Positions 1 through 12,804 of a DNA stretch of 64,000 nt are shown here, one piece after another. The notes below the pieces were generated by a model, which worked only from the letters and a program-made list of their open reading frames with translations, was not told where the DNA came from and searched no databases. The position numbers and the translations under genes are program-made. The stretch's first letter is position 1. Each line of letters starts with the position of its first letter. Source of the stretch: Canna indica (lineage: Eukaryota; Streptophyta; Magnoliopsida; Zingiberales; Cannaceae); assembly GCA_034359265.1 (NCBI GenBank), contig CP136892.1, forward strand, positions 14,184,501 to 14,248,500. The letters run 5' to 3'.

Positions 1-52
1 TTCCTTCTCCAAGATGTTTCTATCTACTAATAATCGTTTGGACCGGCTGCAG

Positions 53-3000
53 AGGTACTCGCTGATGCGGGCTGGGATTCGAGGCCACGTGGTGGAAGCG
101 TTCGACATTAACAACATCGCCAATGACGTCTACGAACACAACTTCGGGCATCGCCCTTTCCAGGTTCCTCCTATCTCCTATCGCCAATGATGTAATGTAC
201 GGCTTCGCGTGGTGATCTGCGATGATTTGGGGCTGAATCTTCGGCTGATGATTGCAGCCTGTTTGTAATGAAAACATTATGAACTTGGAATTTACATTCC
301 ATTCTAGTGAATATTGTTGTTTGGAATATATAAAAAAAAAAGGTAATTGAATTTCAATTTCAAAGAACTTCGGATTTGGCTATTCCACCCAAAACAGCCT
401 CCTGGCATTATAAACCAATCCAACACAATAATTCTATTTTTTTATATAGAAAAAATAACACCCGCACTTTTATGACAAAAAGAACAATTTGATTTGTTTG
501 GTCTGTGAAAAGGACTATATGATGAGAATCATTTCAGATTTTCCCAACTGTGGCAAACAACTTTGTTTACATATTTTTGTTCCTTAGACTAGCTATTCAA
601 TTTTGTTGCTTGTAAGGTGATCAAAATTGTTCCTAGTGCAATAAATTGTCTACCAAAATAAGAAGACCGCTACATATTTATAAGGGCCAATTAATTAGCC
701 ATGCACTATTATTCTTTCATGTGCTTTAGACATCATAATAAAGGTAAAAGAAATGATACATGTGATACTGGATCATCTAACAGAATGGATCATAACTCAA
801 AAGTGAGATGGAAAAGAAGCTTCAAAGTGCTTTGGTTAATTTTTTTTTTCTATTATTACTTTTAAACTGTGGATGTATATAAGGATAGCCATGTGAGCTA
901 CAAATACTAGAACATACAACACATGCATGCACATCTTACTCTTGTTATTTGGTTATTTAAGTTGACAACCATTACATTGGATCTTTCCTGCAACTTCAAA
1001 TATGAAGAGGATATAAAAAGTGTCTTGATAATTAGTAAGGTGGAGCGATATATTGTCCACTCTTAGGGCATGATTAATGTATCAGTTTTCAATTCATTGC
1101 AGGGAAACATCCAAGTTTTATCTCCTACAGATTTAGACAAGTACGAAGCCCATGCATGGCTTCTTTCTCCTCCTTGCCAACCGTACACTAGACAAGGTTG
1201 TATTACAAGTCTAGCATTTTCATTCTTTTTAATGCTCCAATATTTTTGCCTTTATATTGGACTTCAGTGTTGTTTTTCTAGGTCTGCAGAAAGACTCAAG
1301 TGATGCTAGAGCATTTTCTTTCATCAAGATCCTTGAGAAAATGCCACATATGAAGCAGTCTCCACTTATGTTATTTGTGGAGAATGTCGTTGGTTTTGAG
1401 GTTTGTATTTAAATTGGTTATATGTCCTCATCCTTTTTGGATCTTTTTTAATAGAATTTGTACCTTCTGTTCCAGACTTCCAATACACACAAGCATATGA
1501 TGGAAGTGTTGGCTACAATTGGCTTTGTGACCCAAGAATATATTTTGAGCCCATTGCAGTTTGGAATTCCATATTCTAGGCCTCGGTACTTTTGCCTGGT
1601 ATGCTGATTGTATTTGTTATTTGTGTTATTTGATCTCCTGTTGGACCTTGCCATGAAAAGGGAGTCCTCATATCTTGTTCAAGTAAAAAATGTCATTGTA
1701 ATGCATCTTAACTGCTACTAAATTTGATAGGCTTCTAGTATGCTTTCGTAGTCTTCAAGAAGACTGCTCTAACCTTTGAGCAAATCAGTACAACTATTTA
1801 TTTAATATCTGGTTGGTTAAAATTTTAGAAATTGTTTGTGCATAAAATATCTTTCAACTATTCTAAATTACTCTATACAGAAAAGCATAGAAGCACTACC
1901 CTGTCGAAGCAATTTCTTCCAATGGTGTGTTGCATTCTGAAAAGCTGTATCACTTGCAGGCAAAAAGAGAACCTCTGTCTTTCAGGAACCCATCTGTCAA
2001 TAACTTAATGCTTTGGACACCCTCTCCATTTATGATATCAAAAGATACCAAGTTGACAAATAGACTTGACGACAATGATGTAAACCAGGAAGAACTTGAA
2101 ACTTCTTGTGAGCCTATCATAAAATTTCTAGAGATGCAATGTTCTATAGGAACTCAGCAAGAATACATGAGAGACACGGCTGCTTCCATGATGGATGGTA
2201 AATGCGATATTGATCAGATATCAACCACAAGTACATCCTCTAAACACTTGCAGGACATTGACATTGACAATGCTTTTGAAGAGGATGGAGACTGTGGGGC
2301 TGACAAGAATGCTTGGGATCCATTCTTTGTTCCACCAAGTTTGATTGATAGGTGGGGAAATGCCATGGGTATCCTCTCAATGCTCTTGTCTTCTATTTAG
2401 TTACCAACTGTTATATTTACAAGGATGCTAGAATTGAGTATTATCCTGTTATTTCCTTGAACAATAATTAGACATTGTCTTCCCTGAGTCTAAGCGATGT
2501 TGCTGTTTTACCAAGAGTTATTATCGTTATGTAAAGGGCACAGGCTCTCTATTGGCTACTTCTGGAGTAAGTAACATATGTTCTCTACTTCGCTTCTCTC
2601 TTTCCATTTTTGCCTCATGGTAGATGTACAACAATTAAGTTTAGTTCAGAACACCTTTTCACAAAAAATGGCTTTGCTAAATTTTCTTCCTTATTTCTTG
2701 TAATAGGATATCAACTCAAGACTTCAACCTCTCTCCTTGAAAGAGCTTGGTCTTCGGTTTTTTACGCCTAGAGAGGTATGCATTTTGTATATGATTATTT
2801 CTAATTTCTTTCCGTCACTTGAAAATTTGCAAGTTGCTAATTATATGGCAATTGGGACTTGAAAATTTACCAATTTCTTATTTTTAGGTTGCTAATTTGC
2901 ATTCTTTTCCGCTGGATTTCCACTTCCCATCACATGTAAGCCTAAGACAACGGTGAGTTGTTTTATGTTCCTCTGTAATTTTTAGTGGTGACCTTAGCTT

Positions 3001-4213
3001 TCCAGTTGTGTGATATGAACCCGGATCCATAGGGAGAGAACTCATGGTCTCCTGGAATTCGTTGACGCAAGAGAATTTTGATCTTGGTATGGGTGTAAAC
3101 AAGCCGAGTTGAGCCAATTAATGCACTGCTGAAGCTCGGTTCTGGCTTTAATTTTTTGTGTTTGAGCTCAGTTCATTTATGTTTTAGGTTGTTCGATCTT
3201 GACTCAATCTTGACTTGATAAACATAAACAAGCCGAAATTGAGTATCTTCATAAGACATTCATCTAATGTATTGGTTCTTTTACACCCCTAGATCTTGTT
3301 GAACTCTTTGAAGAGAGAACATGATTTTGAGGGGTGAGGAAAGAATAGAACTTTTATTTCATACCAAAAGTTTACATCTTACTACAATTAATGCCATTAT
3401 ATATGCCTTTACTTCAAACTAACGAGGTTAAATTGTCTCCCATTTATTCTTCACTTGACTAAACTTACAAGGAGAAATTATCTCCAATTTATTCTTCACT
3501 TGACTAAACTAACTCAGAGAATAATTCTCCCATTGATAAATTATCAATAATTCAACTCTGTCAATACCTATGACAAAATACAAATATCCATAACATTGTA
3601 CTTATAAAGGCAGAATTATTATTTGGAAAATATATGTCATAAATACTTATTCATGCTTACTTTAAAATCAATGAAATATTGTAATGCAATCTTTATGCAA
3701 TAAGCATACTGTATTGCCAGTATGTATTTGATTTGTCTTTTTTATCTCATATGCATTATAGAATTAAAACATTTCCTAGGTTATGAGTGTCTATTTCATC
3801 CCCTGAATGCTCTAATTTGACTATTAGGAAACCTTGTGTCTTATGAGTTCTGCTGGAATGTTATTCAATCACCTAGCTTCTCTTCTCATAGTCTGGGTTT
3901 TGGTACCATCCTTTACATTCAAGCATGATATGAGAACTGCATAAATGGTGCTTCTAAAACTGCTTTAAGGAAAGGCCTGTAAGCATGCATTTGCAGCTTA
4001 ATTTTCAAAAAAGTGATTTGGTGAATGATTAGAACCGAACGTCTGAGTTAGCAGCATAGTTCTTTGATTAATCATAAGATATTTGTTCATTTCTAGAATC
4101 ATTAAAGGATAGATTCATGCTTATTTATATGCAGGTATGCCTTGTTAGGAAATAGCATGAGTGTTTCAGTTGTAGCTCCCTTGCTCCAATACCTTTTCAG
4201 TGAACCTACATAG
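53..4213 (+). CDS. DNMT2: DNMT2/TRDMT1 tRNA (cytosine-38-C5)-methyltransferase, 5' partial
   Basis: Spliced gene; coding exons 53-163, 1103-1196, 1282-1400, 1476-1598, 1960-2368, 2472-2566, 2707-2775, 2888-2952 and 4135-4213 (TAG stop) join in frame across GT-AG introns to give 387 residues. The first exon (start codon and SAM motif I) lies left of the window; bases 1-52 are intron ending in ctgcag. Family hallmarks seen: the SAM-side stretch [15 protein letters not shown], motif [12 protein letters not shown] with the catalytic Cys codon at 1175-1177, motif VI ENV (visible residues 102-104), motif [15 protein letters not shown], the DNMT2-specific CFT triplet (297-299) and motif [14 protein letters not shown] near the C-terminus. 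The family methylates C38 of tRNA-Asp and some other tRNAs. The long exon 1960-2368 encodes the variable target-recognition region. All visible catalytic motifs are intact, so the gene looks functional. The last intron (1.2 kb) carries a hAT MITE. Confidence 0.95.
164..1102 (+). other. DNMT2 intron, no further feature seen
   Basis: AT-rich intron between DNMT2 exons 53-163 and 1103-1196. It begins with GT directly after the Gln codon and ends in ttgcag. I see no coding sequence or clear transposon in it. Confidence 0.7.
3088..3291. mobile_element. hAT-type MITE in the last DNMT2 intron
   Basis: A 204-bp segment starts TATGGGTGTAAAC and ends TTTTACACCCCTA, imperfect terminal inverted repeats of the hAT type. 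It is flanked by GATCTTGG (3080-3087) and GATCTTGT (3292-3299), an 8-bp target duplication with one mismatch. The interior has AAGCCGAG and GAGCTC words often seen in plant hAT MITEs. It is non-coding and non-autonomous. Confidence 0.75.
3436..3510. repeat. Tandem duplication, 45-bp period
   Basis: A 30-bp stretch (tctccCatttattcttcac... onward) at 3436-3465 recurs at 3481-3510 with one mismatch, a period of 45 bp. It lies in AT-rich sequence of the last DNMT2 intron. Confidence 0.7.
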
Positions 4214-5049
4214 CATCCAGGATGGTCACATTATCAAGCAATATCAGCAGATTGCTTATACTGCAAATTTTAATGCATGCCTAGCCATGCAACTTGCCAA
4301 CCAAGAATGACAAGGTGCGAAATTTCATCATTGCTTATTCACATGTCTATCAGTTTTTTATGATTCTATTTCTTCCTCCTGAACTGAAGGCCTACCATGT
4401 TGTTAACATTGTGCTTTTTCTTTCTTTTCTTTCAATAACTATGCCCTTATAGTTTAAACTCTTATGTAGTACATTTCATTGAGATCGGTATTAGGCAATA
4501 CATGAAAATACCACTCCTACTGCCCAATCCAGTGTCTGCACTAAATATGCCATATTGGTAGAGTCCGGTACAAGCCTTGTATAGGGCAGTACACATTCAA
4601 CAACTATCTTTTCAGCTAGTGGAGTGTTTTTTCTCGAATTTTCAATGACTATTTAGTTGTTTGGATTTATTTTGAAGGTCTTTTAAGCCTGTATAAAGAT
4701 CTCAAACTCCTTTTTACTCTATCTTCGTCCTTTTACTTTTCCAAACTCAAATTCTTACTAAATTTCTCTTGATCTCTCATTTTCTTCCTAAAACTTTGTA
4801 AAAAATGCCACTTAGATATTTTAAAGCACACCACTCTTCAGCTTTTAGACTTCAATATGTATTTTTTATATGTATCTTTTTATGGAACTTCCAGTATTAT
4901 ATTTGAATATCTGAACTTGGGAAATTTTGATGTTGTATTATGAATATATTTTCAAGCGATTTAATGGAGTAATCTATGAAAACAGGATTTAGAGTATCAA
5001 ATGTTAAAGTAAATATTAAAGTAAAAGGGACCGTACATTCTCATTTGTA

Positions 5050-5250
5050 GGTTGTGTTGGTATGGTATGGTATGGTACGGTGCGGTGCGGTAGGGCAGGG
5101 CAGTGTTAGGGTAGGGTAGGGGGTAGGGGTAGGGGTAGGTATGGGTAGGGTAGGGTAGGCTAGGGGCTAGGGTTAGGGTTAGGGTTATGGTTAGGGTATG
5201 GTATGGTACCGACTACCGTCACAATATTTAAAACCACGATCCTTTTGTAT
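5050..5250. repeat. GGTAT/GTAGGG/TTAGGG degenerate repeat tract
   Basis: Downstream of DNMT2 the + strand is a run of short G-rich units: GGTAT and GGTGC pentamers, then TAGGG/GTAGGGG variants, then about three TTAGGG units near 5170-5190, then GGTAT again. It ends in a segment (ccgtcacaatatttaaaaccacg) that resembles, in inverse orientation, the start of the element at 33659. The tract may be slippage inside a GGTAC-rich MITE or an interstitial telomere-like sequence. Confidence 0.6.
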
Positions 5251-7739
5251 AATATGATATGATAGAATTTGAGCATATCTGCAGCTGGAATTCTGTTTGA
5301 TGGATATTCATTAGCATGTGAAAGGCATCATTTGCCTATCTGTTTTTTAGAATTTGAGTCAGTGGTATTACTTGTTTTTTCACTTATATTCTTCAGATCA
5401 GTTGAACTTGTTATGTTGTGTTGAGTATAATTTGGATGCAATTTACAATTCATTTGGACAGCTGTCCTGGTAAACCCCTGTCCAGATACTAATAATTAGT
5501 CAAAGTGTTTGCACAAGTCCAATTTGAAATAAAACATCATCTGCCCTTATATTTCAGTTTATACATTAGGGTCTGCTTGCTAAAGCTCACCAATTTCGTT
5601 CAGCATTTAAAGCAGTGAACTTTTCCATCTTTGAAAGGAAAATGGTAAGTTAACTTTAGAACAAGAACTTGCATAGATGCAAAGAAGAATTATATGGGCA
5701 CAAATGGACTTTAGTCCTAACTAGCCTGATGACCTTGGATTGTCTTATGTATGGATATTCTGAATATGGATCCATATATGACATTTGACATGCTGAGCAT
5801 GATCTTCTCTGTTGTCTACATGTGCAATGTTATATCAAACTGGTCACCACTTTTATTAGCTCAATCCAAAGTTCTATCCATACTTTACAGTTAACTTCAG
5901 TTAGTAAAATCTATCTAATGTTATAGCTGCGCCATGTTTTCTATTTCACCAGTTTAAATTTGTTCAGCTAGATATGCCATATGCTAGGAAATTGTATATT
6001 AATAATCTTTCCAGTCTTTGCACCATTCACATTTTCTCTAGGTTATTATCACGATATGATTGTATGTGATAGAGCCAATGCATGAAGGTCTTGCTCATTA
6101 TCTTTTTTAGTAAAATAAATCTGACCTACTTTTGTCATCCACAAAATGAATCCCCTTTCATGTTTAAGACCTGTAACTCATGTAGCAAACTACTATTATG
6201 ATAAAATTGCTCAATTATGATCTATGAGGGTTTGACTCATAAAAAAATAGCCTCTTTGCTAGACATTGATAAGGCTGCACATTGCGTATATTGATCCTCC
6301 TGCAGGAGCCGCATGCATCCTTTATAGAGTCATGATAAATGCAACATGGCATATCTGATTCTTTATGCCATTTTGGCTTTCTTTTTAGTTTTCTGTTTTC
6401 ACTTTTCAACAAAAAAGTTAACATGGCAGCAATCAATCTAAACGCTAACTTTGGATATTATTTTAGCGTTTGTAGAACAAAGGAACCTAGACAAATGATC
6501 TTTCTTGGTGAGGCAGATCAAGTCACCATGGGGCCTTGCTCGTGTATCTTGCTCAAAGGTAGGTCTGCCGATGCAAAGTCTTCACTTCAGATTTGTGCTT
6601 GCATGATTGTATGGATCAACTTTGTTAACACAGTGGTTAGAATACATCTTGCATTGTTAGGCTACCTCAATAATTTAAAGTAATTACTTAATTGAAATTG
6701 TCCTTATTGATTAATAATTAATTAATGTCATATAGATTTGGACTTGATATGTTTAGTATTGTGGAATATCACTTGTAATAATCTATTTTTGTTCGTGGTT
6801 CTTTTAATGTTCCTCAGAGATGTTCAGCTGATAATATCTGTATACAGGTTGCACGTTTAAATGGCATATATTCGCCCAAAAGGGGGATTTGAACTACTGG
6901 AATAGGATGAGGTTGGTTAAAACTAAGCCAAAATCAAACAAATGTGATATTGATTATTTCCTTTATTTTTAGAGTCAGAGAGAACAAAAAAGTTTTTTAA
7001 AAGAGGCTAATCCCGTTATTGGTAATCAGCTTACCCAATCCTCTCAAGTTAGTAAGTTTTTAGTGAGAAGTAAAAATTTAAAACCGAGTTCAGTCCTAAC
7101 GTTCCAGCGAGTAGTAAAATAAAAGCGGAGTTTCCTAGATATCCAACTTGGTGCACTAATTTTATCTTATTTATGCATATCCACACGAGGATACTTATTT
7201 AGCCAGAGAAGAAGAGAACCAATCCATAAGTTTATGAAGAGAGTGGGAGGACAATGGAAGAGGAAAAAATGCTAATTTACTAGCTTAAGGAAGTAGGAAC
7301 GAGTTGTATAGTAATAGTTTTCTTAAAACAATAAAATGAAATGAAATGAATTCAGATTCAGGTTGATTATCCTTTTGGGTTATATACACAGAAAAATCCG
7401 AAGGTAAACCCATACTTCCAAATTTTAAAATATAAAAAGCTTGAGTGAACTTAGCTCGAGAAAAGAAAACATGTTGAAGTTAAGCATGGAATAGCACTAG
7501 TATTAGCTTTGCATATGATCTTTATGGTTTAAGTCGGAGTTAAGTATCAAGTATTTAAAATTATTGTTCGTTTTGGTATCTTTTGGGGGACTAGACTGGA
7601 AAAGGAGGTCTCATTCAGTATTCATTTCCCACCTCATAGGATTAGACAAAAATGGAGCAATGGACTAGACAAATGACTTTTTTTTATCCCACAAAAAGGC
7701 TCAACACAAGAGGTTGAATGCACAATGCATTGCATTCTC

Positions 7740-7850
7740 CTCCTCGTGATTGACTCGTGGGAGCTTTCTCTCTCCCTCTCTTCTCATATAATCTCGTAGC
7801 ATTTCATTCCTTTTGAAATTAATACAAGTTCCGTTCAGAAAAAGAGCCCA
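7740..7850 (+). mobile_element. Possible truncated LINE/SINE 3' tail
   Basis: The stretch cattccttttgaaattaat followed by acaagttccgttc and an A-rich tail resembles the 3' end of the LINE at 14295-20738 (cataactcttgaatagaat, acaagtttc, then poly-A). No target duplication was identified, so this is a weak call. Confidence 0.3.
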
Positions 7851-8571
7851 AGAAAGAAAACAAAACGACTTTAAGGATCAATTCAGTGGTCATCAAGTTT
7901 CTTGCTCAGTGTTAAGCAATAATTAAATACAACAATCAACAAAGGGGGAAGACACCATGTGTCATTCACACGAAATACTCAGCACTCTGATAAGCTAATG
8001 AACTATCATCCCTATACGAGAACTAGTACATTTAGACAACAACGATATAAGGAATAAGTTTTTACAAATAAGCTCTAACTATCCATATCTGATGTTACAA
8101 ATAATTTCCACTTATGTCACTGCAAACTTTCCATTGCGCCATTCTTTCTCAAATTTTCATATACGAGAAATATGCGTTGGCTAATATGATCTCAACAACG
8201 GAGATTCTTTAGCTACCCATTAGTACCAAGTTTTTGATGATTTAACAAGAAGATAAAAGGAAGAACATAAAGCAGCTTCAACGAAAATAATGCACTTCTA
8301 ATGTTATTTAAGAAAGATACCACAAAGGTATCTACAACAAGCAGAAAGCAAATGAACAAATGAAGACACCAAACACCTGCCTGAAACAGTGAGCTATCTC
8401 AGTCTAACCCACTAGCCTTTTTTCGACTCAGGAACATGCGAACAAACTGTGAAGAGTAAGTACATGGTCATGAATTTCTGCTAAGACTATAGAGAAGAAG
8501 CAAAAAGGTTTAAGTATGAAAAAAATGCTTCTATCCACTCACCTACTGGAGACATCAAACACATTGTCAGA

Positions 8572-11283
8572 TCAGTATCTATAACCTTCATCAAAGATTG
8601 TATAGTTTTCACCAGAAGATTTAGATTCCCTTTCAGTATTAGATTCTCTTTGGGCTTGCACCTCCTCCAAAATTGTACGACGAGTTTTAGGTGCCCTTTC
8701 AGACTGCAAAGAAAGGTTTGGTCAGTTTAGTATCCTTGAGCTGGTAAGTGAAAGAAATTTACTCTCTTTTTTTACTTTTTCATGATAAGGGTAAAAGAAA
8801 TGGGCTCTATTTCCCAAGAAAATGTTCATTGTTAGGTCAATGAAATAAAAAAAATATAAGGGCATAGAATATGAAAAAGAGATTTCTACAGAATCCGACT
8901 GGATTGCATTTATGATGGACCAATAGAAGCATACATTGTTAGAAGATGAAAATAAAATATAAAATACCCTACATATGTCCCAGAGCAAACATTTTTATTA
9001 AAGCATCAAACATAGTCATAGGATTGCTATATCAAAATATAGATACTGAAAAATTGCTAAGATATATCCAGCAAAACATGTGGCTTCAATAATGGTATAG
9101 CAAAAGTGTACCTTGCTTATTAGCTTCTCAAATGCTTTTGGTCCGTTCTCTTCAATATATCTCTTTGCAGCTGATAACATATCTTCTGGTTTACTGAATA
9201 TGTCCTCCTTTCGTGGGACATACCAGATGTTTACAGTTTGATGATTCACAAATAATGGCCTCACAAAATGCTGATAAACGTATGCAGCACCATTAAAGTA
9301 TGGCAAGACCAACCAACAGCTGAAGAATAGTTTTGCATATGACCAAATGGGAAGCCTACACAGGATATATATTGCAGCGCAGTATAAGCTGACATTTGCT
9401 ATAAAATAAATTTTAGTATCGAGATGATCAAAACCAAAATAGTATGAATAAGTCACAAGACTCAGTCTCATTCAGTCATTCTATACTATATACAGTGCAT
9501 TGTTATAATCAACATAAAGTGGGATTTGGACAGACTTTCCTTACTACCAAAACCAAGTAAAAGGAATCCATACAACAATGAGAAATTACCATTATGCTCA
9601 AACAAAGCAGAGCTGAGAAAGAAGGATGGTGTCCTGGACTAATTTCCATGGCATGCATGCAAAATGATATTCTTAGCATGTAACAAGACCAGGATTGTTC
9701 ATGCATTCAGTGAAATACATAACAATCTTGGTTTGTTCCCTGCTTTGTTAAGTACCAAGTGATCTCAATTTCCAACATAAGTAGAGAAGAAGGTTATATT
9801 GGCCCATTGGAAATTCTGCACTTTCAGCAATCCATAATTCCTTTGGATACATTACAGATGTAGACACAATACACCTAAAATCATTAAGTTTAAATGAAAC
9901 ATGACAGTTATATTTAGTGTCTGATTTGAAGTTCAAATATGCTGAATCACCAAAAAGAATGGCAAGTAAAAATAATAAGTAATTAGCAGTTTCAACTGAA
10001 GAGGAAAAAAGAACATAACTAACCATTCTATTACTTTTGCAAAAGCAAGCTCAAACAGAGTAATAAATGAGTACAACACCCAATAAGTCAGCCATTGTTG
10101 ATCATCAATAGAAGATTTCGTTTCTATTGCTTTGATAGATGCATACCTGTAAAGATTCATCAGACGAACATCTTTTTCCAAATCAAAAGAAGAAATTAAG
10201 AAATGATAAAAGAGTGACTAGCAAGTCATAGATTCCACTTACAAAGGATACACAAGAGTGACCATTGGCCTGCAAATAAGAATCAGAGTAAGAATGGTCT
10301 AAGTTGAACATGTATACGAAATGAATACAACCAAAATCTAGTTATGATCATAAATGAAATCTGGTGCAACTGACTGAAGATGTTTCACCGTGATTATTGC
10401 CTTAGGCTGCGTAGTACATAACTGAACCACTAATTCATCTATACATGTGAATATAAGTTTATCTAATGCTGAAAACCAATTTAGTTCACTTTCTGAGCTC
10501 AGTCCAACCTTATTCAGGTGCAAGCAGTGGACAGACACTTCAACAACACAACACGCACCGAAAGAGGGGAGGGAAAACCTCGTAAGCAAGACAATAATGT
10601 ACAGATTTTTCATGGATCAGAAAGAGGTTTACATCTAGGTACTGACCTAATTACTATAACAATTCTTTTTCACGGGCACAGATAGGAAATTAAAGCAGGT
10701 AATCCATAAAATACAGGACCATATAGACTGCAATTAGGTGCCATATCTCCCCACAACTGATGCACATAAAGCTACCCAAAAAATCACAGAAAATTTAGGT
10801 TAAAGAAAAACAATTTGTTATTAACACGGAAATGAACAAATGGAAGAAGGATAGAGGCAATGGTAAAAAGGAATTGGAAAAAAAGATGGTGCATGAAAAA
10901 TGCCTCTACTAAACTACATTACAAAGAGCTTTCCAACTATTATGTAATAGTATACACAATAAAAGAAGGAAGAGCAGATTCTACTAGGTCTTCCCCGTTA
11001 ACTGAAGAAAAAGTACATTTTTTTTGCGGAAGAAATGAACAGAACTAGGTGATGCAGTGCACAGATGAAAAAATCTAAGAAATAGAGAAGGTTTCTAATT
11101 GTTCAAATGCAATGAGATCAACGACAGGGGGGAAACCTAAAAATAACAAACGAAATCAGCTGAAAGATCACATTTTTTTAACAGATTCCAATCACGAACT
11201 AAAAATTTGGAGAGGGCGGAAGCATACCCAGCAAGAATATCGAAATTTTTGGCGACTACCTCGAGGAAAGATCCCGATCCCAT
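8572..11283 (-). CDS. HVA22-like (TB2/DP1/HVA22 family) protein, complete
   Basis: Five exons on the - strand: 11228-11283 (ATG at 11283), 10243-10269, 10024-10146, 9112-9355 and 8572-8703 (TGA), total 582 nt, 193 aa; all introns are GT-AG and phases close. The N-terminus MGSGSFLEVVAKNFDILAG, then the TB2/DP1 core with IKAIETKS..DDQQWLTYW (about residues 32-50), hydrophobic hairpin segments around 12-28, 48-66 and 74-95, FVRPLFVN and INIWYVPRK-like motifs match plant HVA22. These are reticulon-like ER tubule-shaping proteins; barley HVA22 is ABA/stress-induced and members act in ER/vesicle traffic. The C-terminal 43 residues are polar (Ser/Glu/Arg-rich), as usual. The start is set by family alignment. 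A GA repeat sits 4 nt before the ATG. Which HVA22 subtype (a-k) is not decided. Confidence 0.95.

Positions 11284-11287
<4 letters not shown>

Positions 11288-11327
<40 letters not shown>
11288..11327. repeat. (CT)20 microsatellite in HVA22 5' leader
   Basis: Uninterrupted CT dinucleotides on the + strand, i.e. (GA)20 on the HVA22 sense strand, ending four bases before its start codon. GA tracts in plant leaders are known binding sites for BBR/BPC GAGA factors; any role here is inference. Confidence 0.9.
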
Positions 11328-11330
<3 letters not shown>

Positions 11331-11433
11331 AAGGAACAGAAGGGTGAGCTCGGAAAGAGTGCGGAAATACGCCGCAACGCTATCGCATAGAAATTATTCT
11401 GCAACGTAATGATATGGTGTGTCCATCACCGAT

Positions 11434-11489
11434 TATGCGATAAGCTTTCTTTTACCTCATGTATGCGATAAGCTTTCTTTTACCTGAGT
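11434..11489. repeat. 28-bp tandem duplication upstream of HVA22
   Basis: The word tatgcgataagctttctttt recurs at 11434 and 11462 with a 28-bp period, about 150 bp upstream of the HVA22 start codon, so probably in promoter or leader. Confidence 0.75.
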
Positions 11490-12139
11490 GCGTATATTAT
11501 TAATTTATTAGAGGAAGCTAACCAATCCATATTCCATTAACCAAAAGTCTACATCTTCTGTCCTTCTCCAAACATCAATTTCTTTCTTTTTATATAAAAG
11601 AAAGTGACAGTCCTCTCGTACACTGATTACTTGATTAGGATGTCCTTTTGACACACACACAATATATATAATAAATATATTTTTTACAAATTAATTTTAT
11701 TATAATACTTTAAAATTAATAAACATATATTTGATTCAGCAATTTATCAAAACAAAAAGTATATCTATCAAAATTACACCAATCAAAACAATAAAAAAAT
11801 TGACGAAAATCAAAACCAACTTTGGTAGGCATTGATTCTCATCAATTAATATTCTATTTTGGTGAAAAAATATATTAAACATAAAAAATTTCGGCACATT
11901 TCTCTCCTCTCCTCTCCTCCCTTCTTCCCCACCGCCGTCGATGCCTTGGGCGGACCATCGCCACCAACCTCAATAGACAAAAACACTCATCCTTATTCTC
12001 TTATTTTTCATCGTCACTAGTGTCTTATGACATTTGGAATCTCTTTCCTCCTCCTTATAAGATTCTAGATGTAGTCTTAGAAATTCATGAAGGCTAGAGT
12101 TTGGAGAATGAAGAGGGGAGAGAAGAGGACAAGAGTAGC

Positions 12140-12804
12140 TAGGGATGGTAATAATACCTGTTTAAGCGGGTACCCGCAGGTATTTATTCGATTATGATGA
12201 GTATGGGGATTAATATTCTATTTATGGGGATGTCGTGGGTAATTTTTTCTACCCATTTAATATATGGGTTGGGTACGAATATCATAGTACCTGTATCCAC
12301 AGGTACTTGCTATTAGCAAATATATGTGTATTACAAGTATGTCCCGTATATACATATATCCCCTATACACAACAATAATATATAGTTTTTTATTGTTAAT
12401 CTGTTGTATACTTGTGCATGATGAAAATGTTTGTGCGAGTTGATAAATTTTGACACGACGGATTCATTGGACTTTGAATATGTTTTATGTGTTTATGCAC
12501 TCTTTGTTGTATTTTAAATTTTAATGTGTTGAATTCTTCTTTAAAATCTTAGAGCTTATGTTGTTGTTGACATTTATCTTGTTATTGTTAATTTTAATTT
12601 CAATAAAATGTTTCAATTTATGTTTTTTCAAAGTTTCATGTATACCCGCAAATATTCACGGGAATTCATTCCTTCGTGGTGGGTACTCATTTTCGATACC
12701 CGCAACGAATTAAACGGATATGAGTATTATATATATATCCTTTATGGGGCGGGTAGCGAGAAGGCACTCCCGTATCCGCCCTGCCCCGTTGACATGCATC
12801 CCTA
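12140..12804. mobile_element. hAT-type MITE, TAGGGATG family
   Basis: A segment starting TAGGGATGGTAATAATACC and ending GTTGACATGCATCCCTA has hAT-like terminal repeats and GC-rich subterminal GGGTACCCGC and CCGCCCTGCCCCG words around an AT-rich, non-coding core. No clear 8-bp duplication is visible, so the ends may have decayed. Confidence 0.6.

Larger units (their letters stand above)
4214..8571. other. Intergenic region DNMT2 to HVA22 (both 3' ends converge)
   Basis: DNMT2 (+) and HVA22 (-) converge here, so the region holds both 3' UTRs and no promoter for either. Apart from the G-rich tract near 5050-5250 and a possible LINE-like 3' tail near 7740-7850, I see only AT-rich non-coding sequence. 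The short open frames near 6215-6683 have no recognisable domain and overlap on opposite strands, so I do not call them genes. Confidence 0.6.

Noticed and set aside
20..277. 85-codon - strand frame at the left edge
   Set aside because: It is the antisense shadow of the DNMT2 exon at 53-163.
5150..5200. A true telomere end
   Set aside because: Only about three perfect TTAGGG units, embedded in other pentamer repeats and with genes on both sides.
6215..6683. Overlapping open frames on both strands (73 and 114 codons)
   Set aside because: No domain, low-complexity products, both strands open at once, and lying in the 3' flank of DNMT2; chance frames in AT-rich DNA.
8722..8988. 88-codon frame on the - strand within the HVA22 locus
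   Set aside because: It falls in the intron between HVA22 exons 9112-9355 and 8572-8703 and its product is hydrophobic and unconserved.
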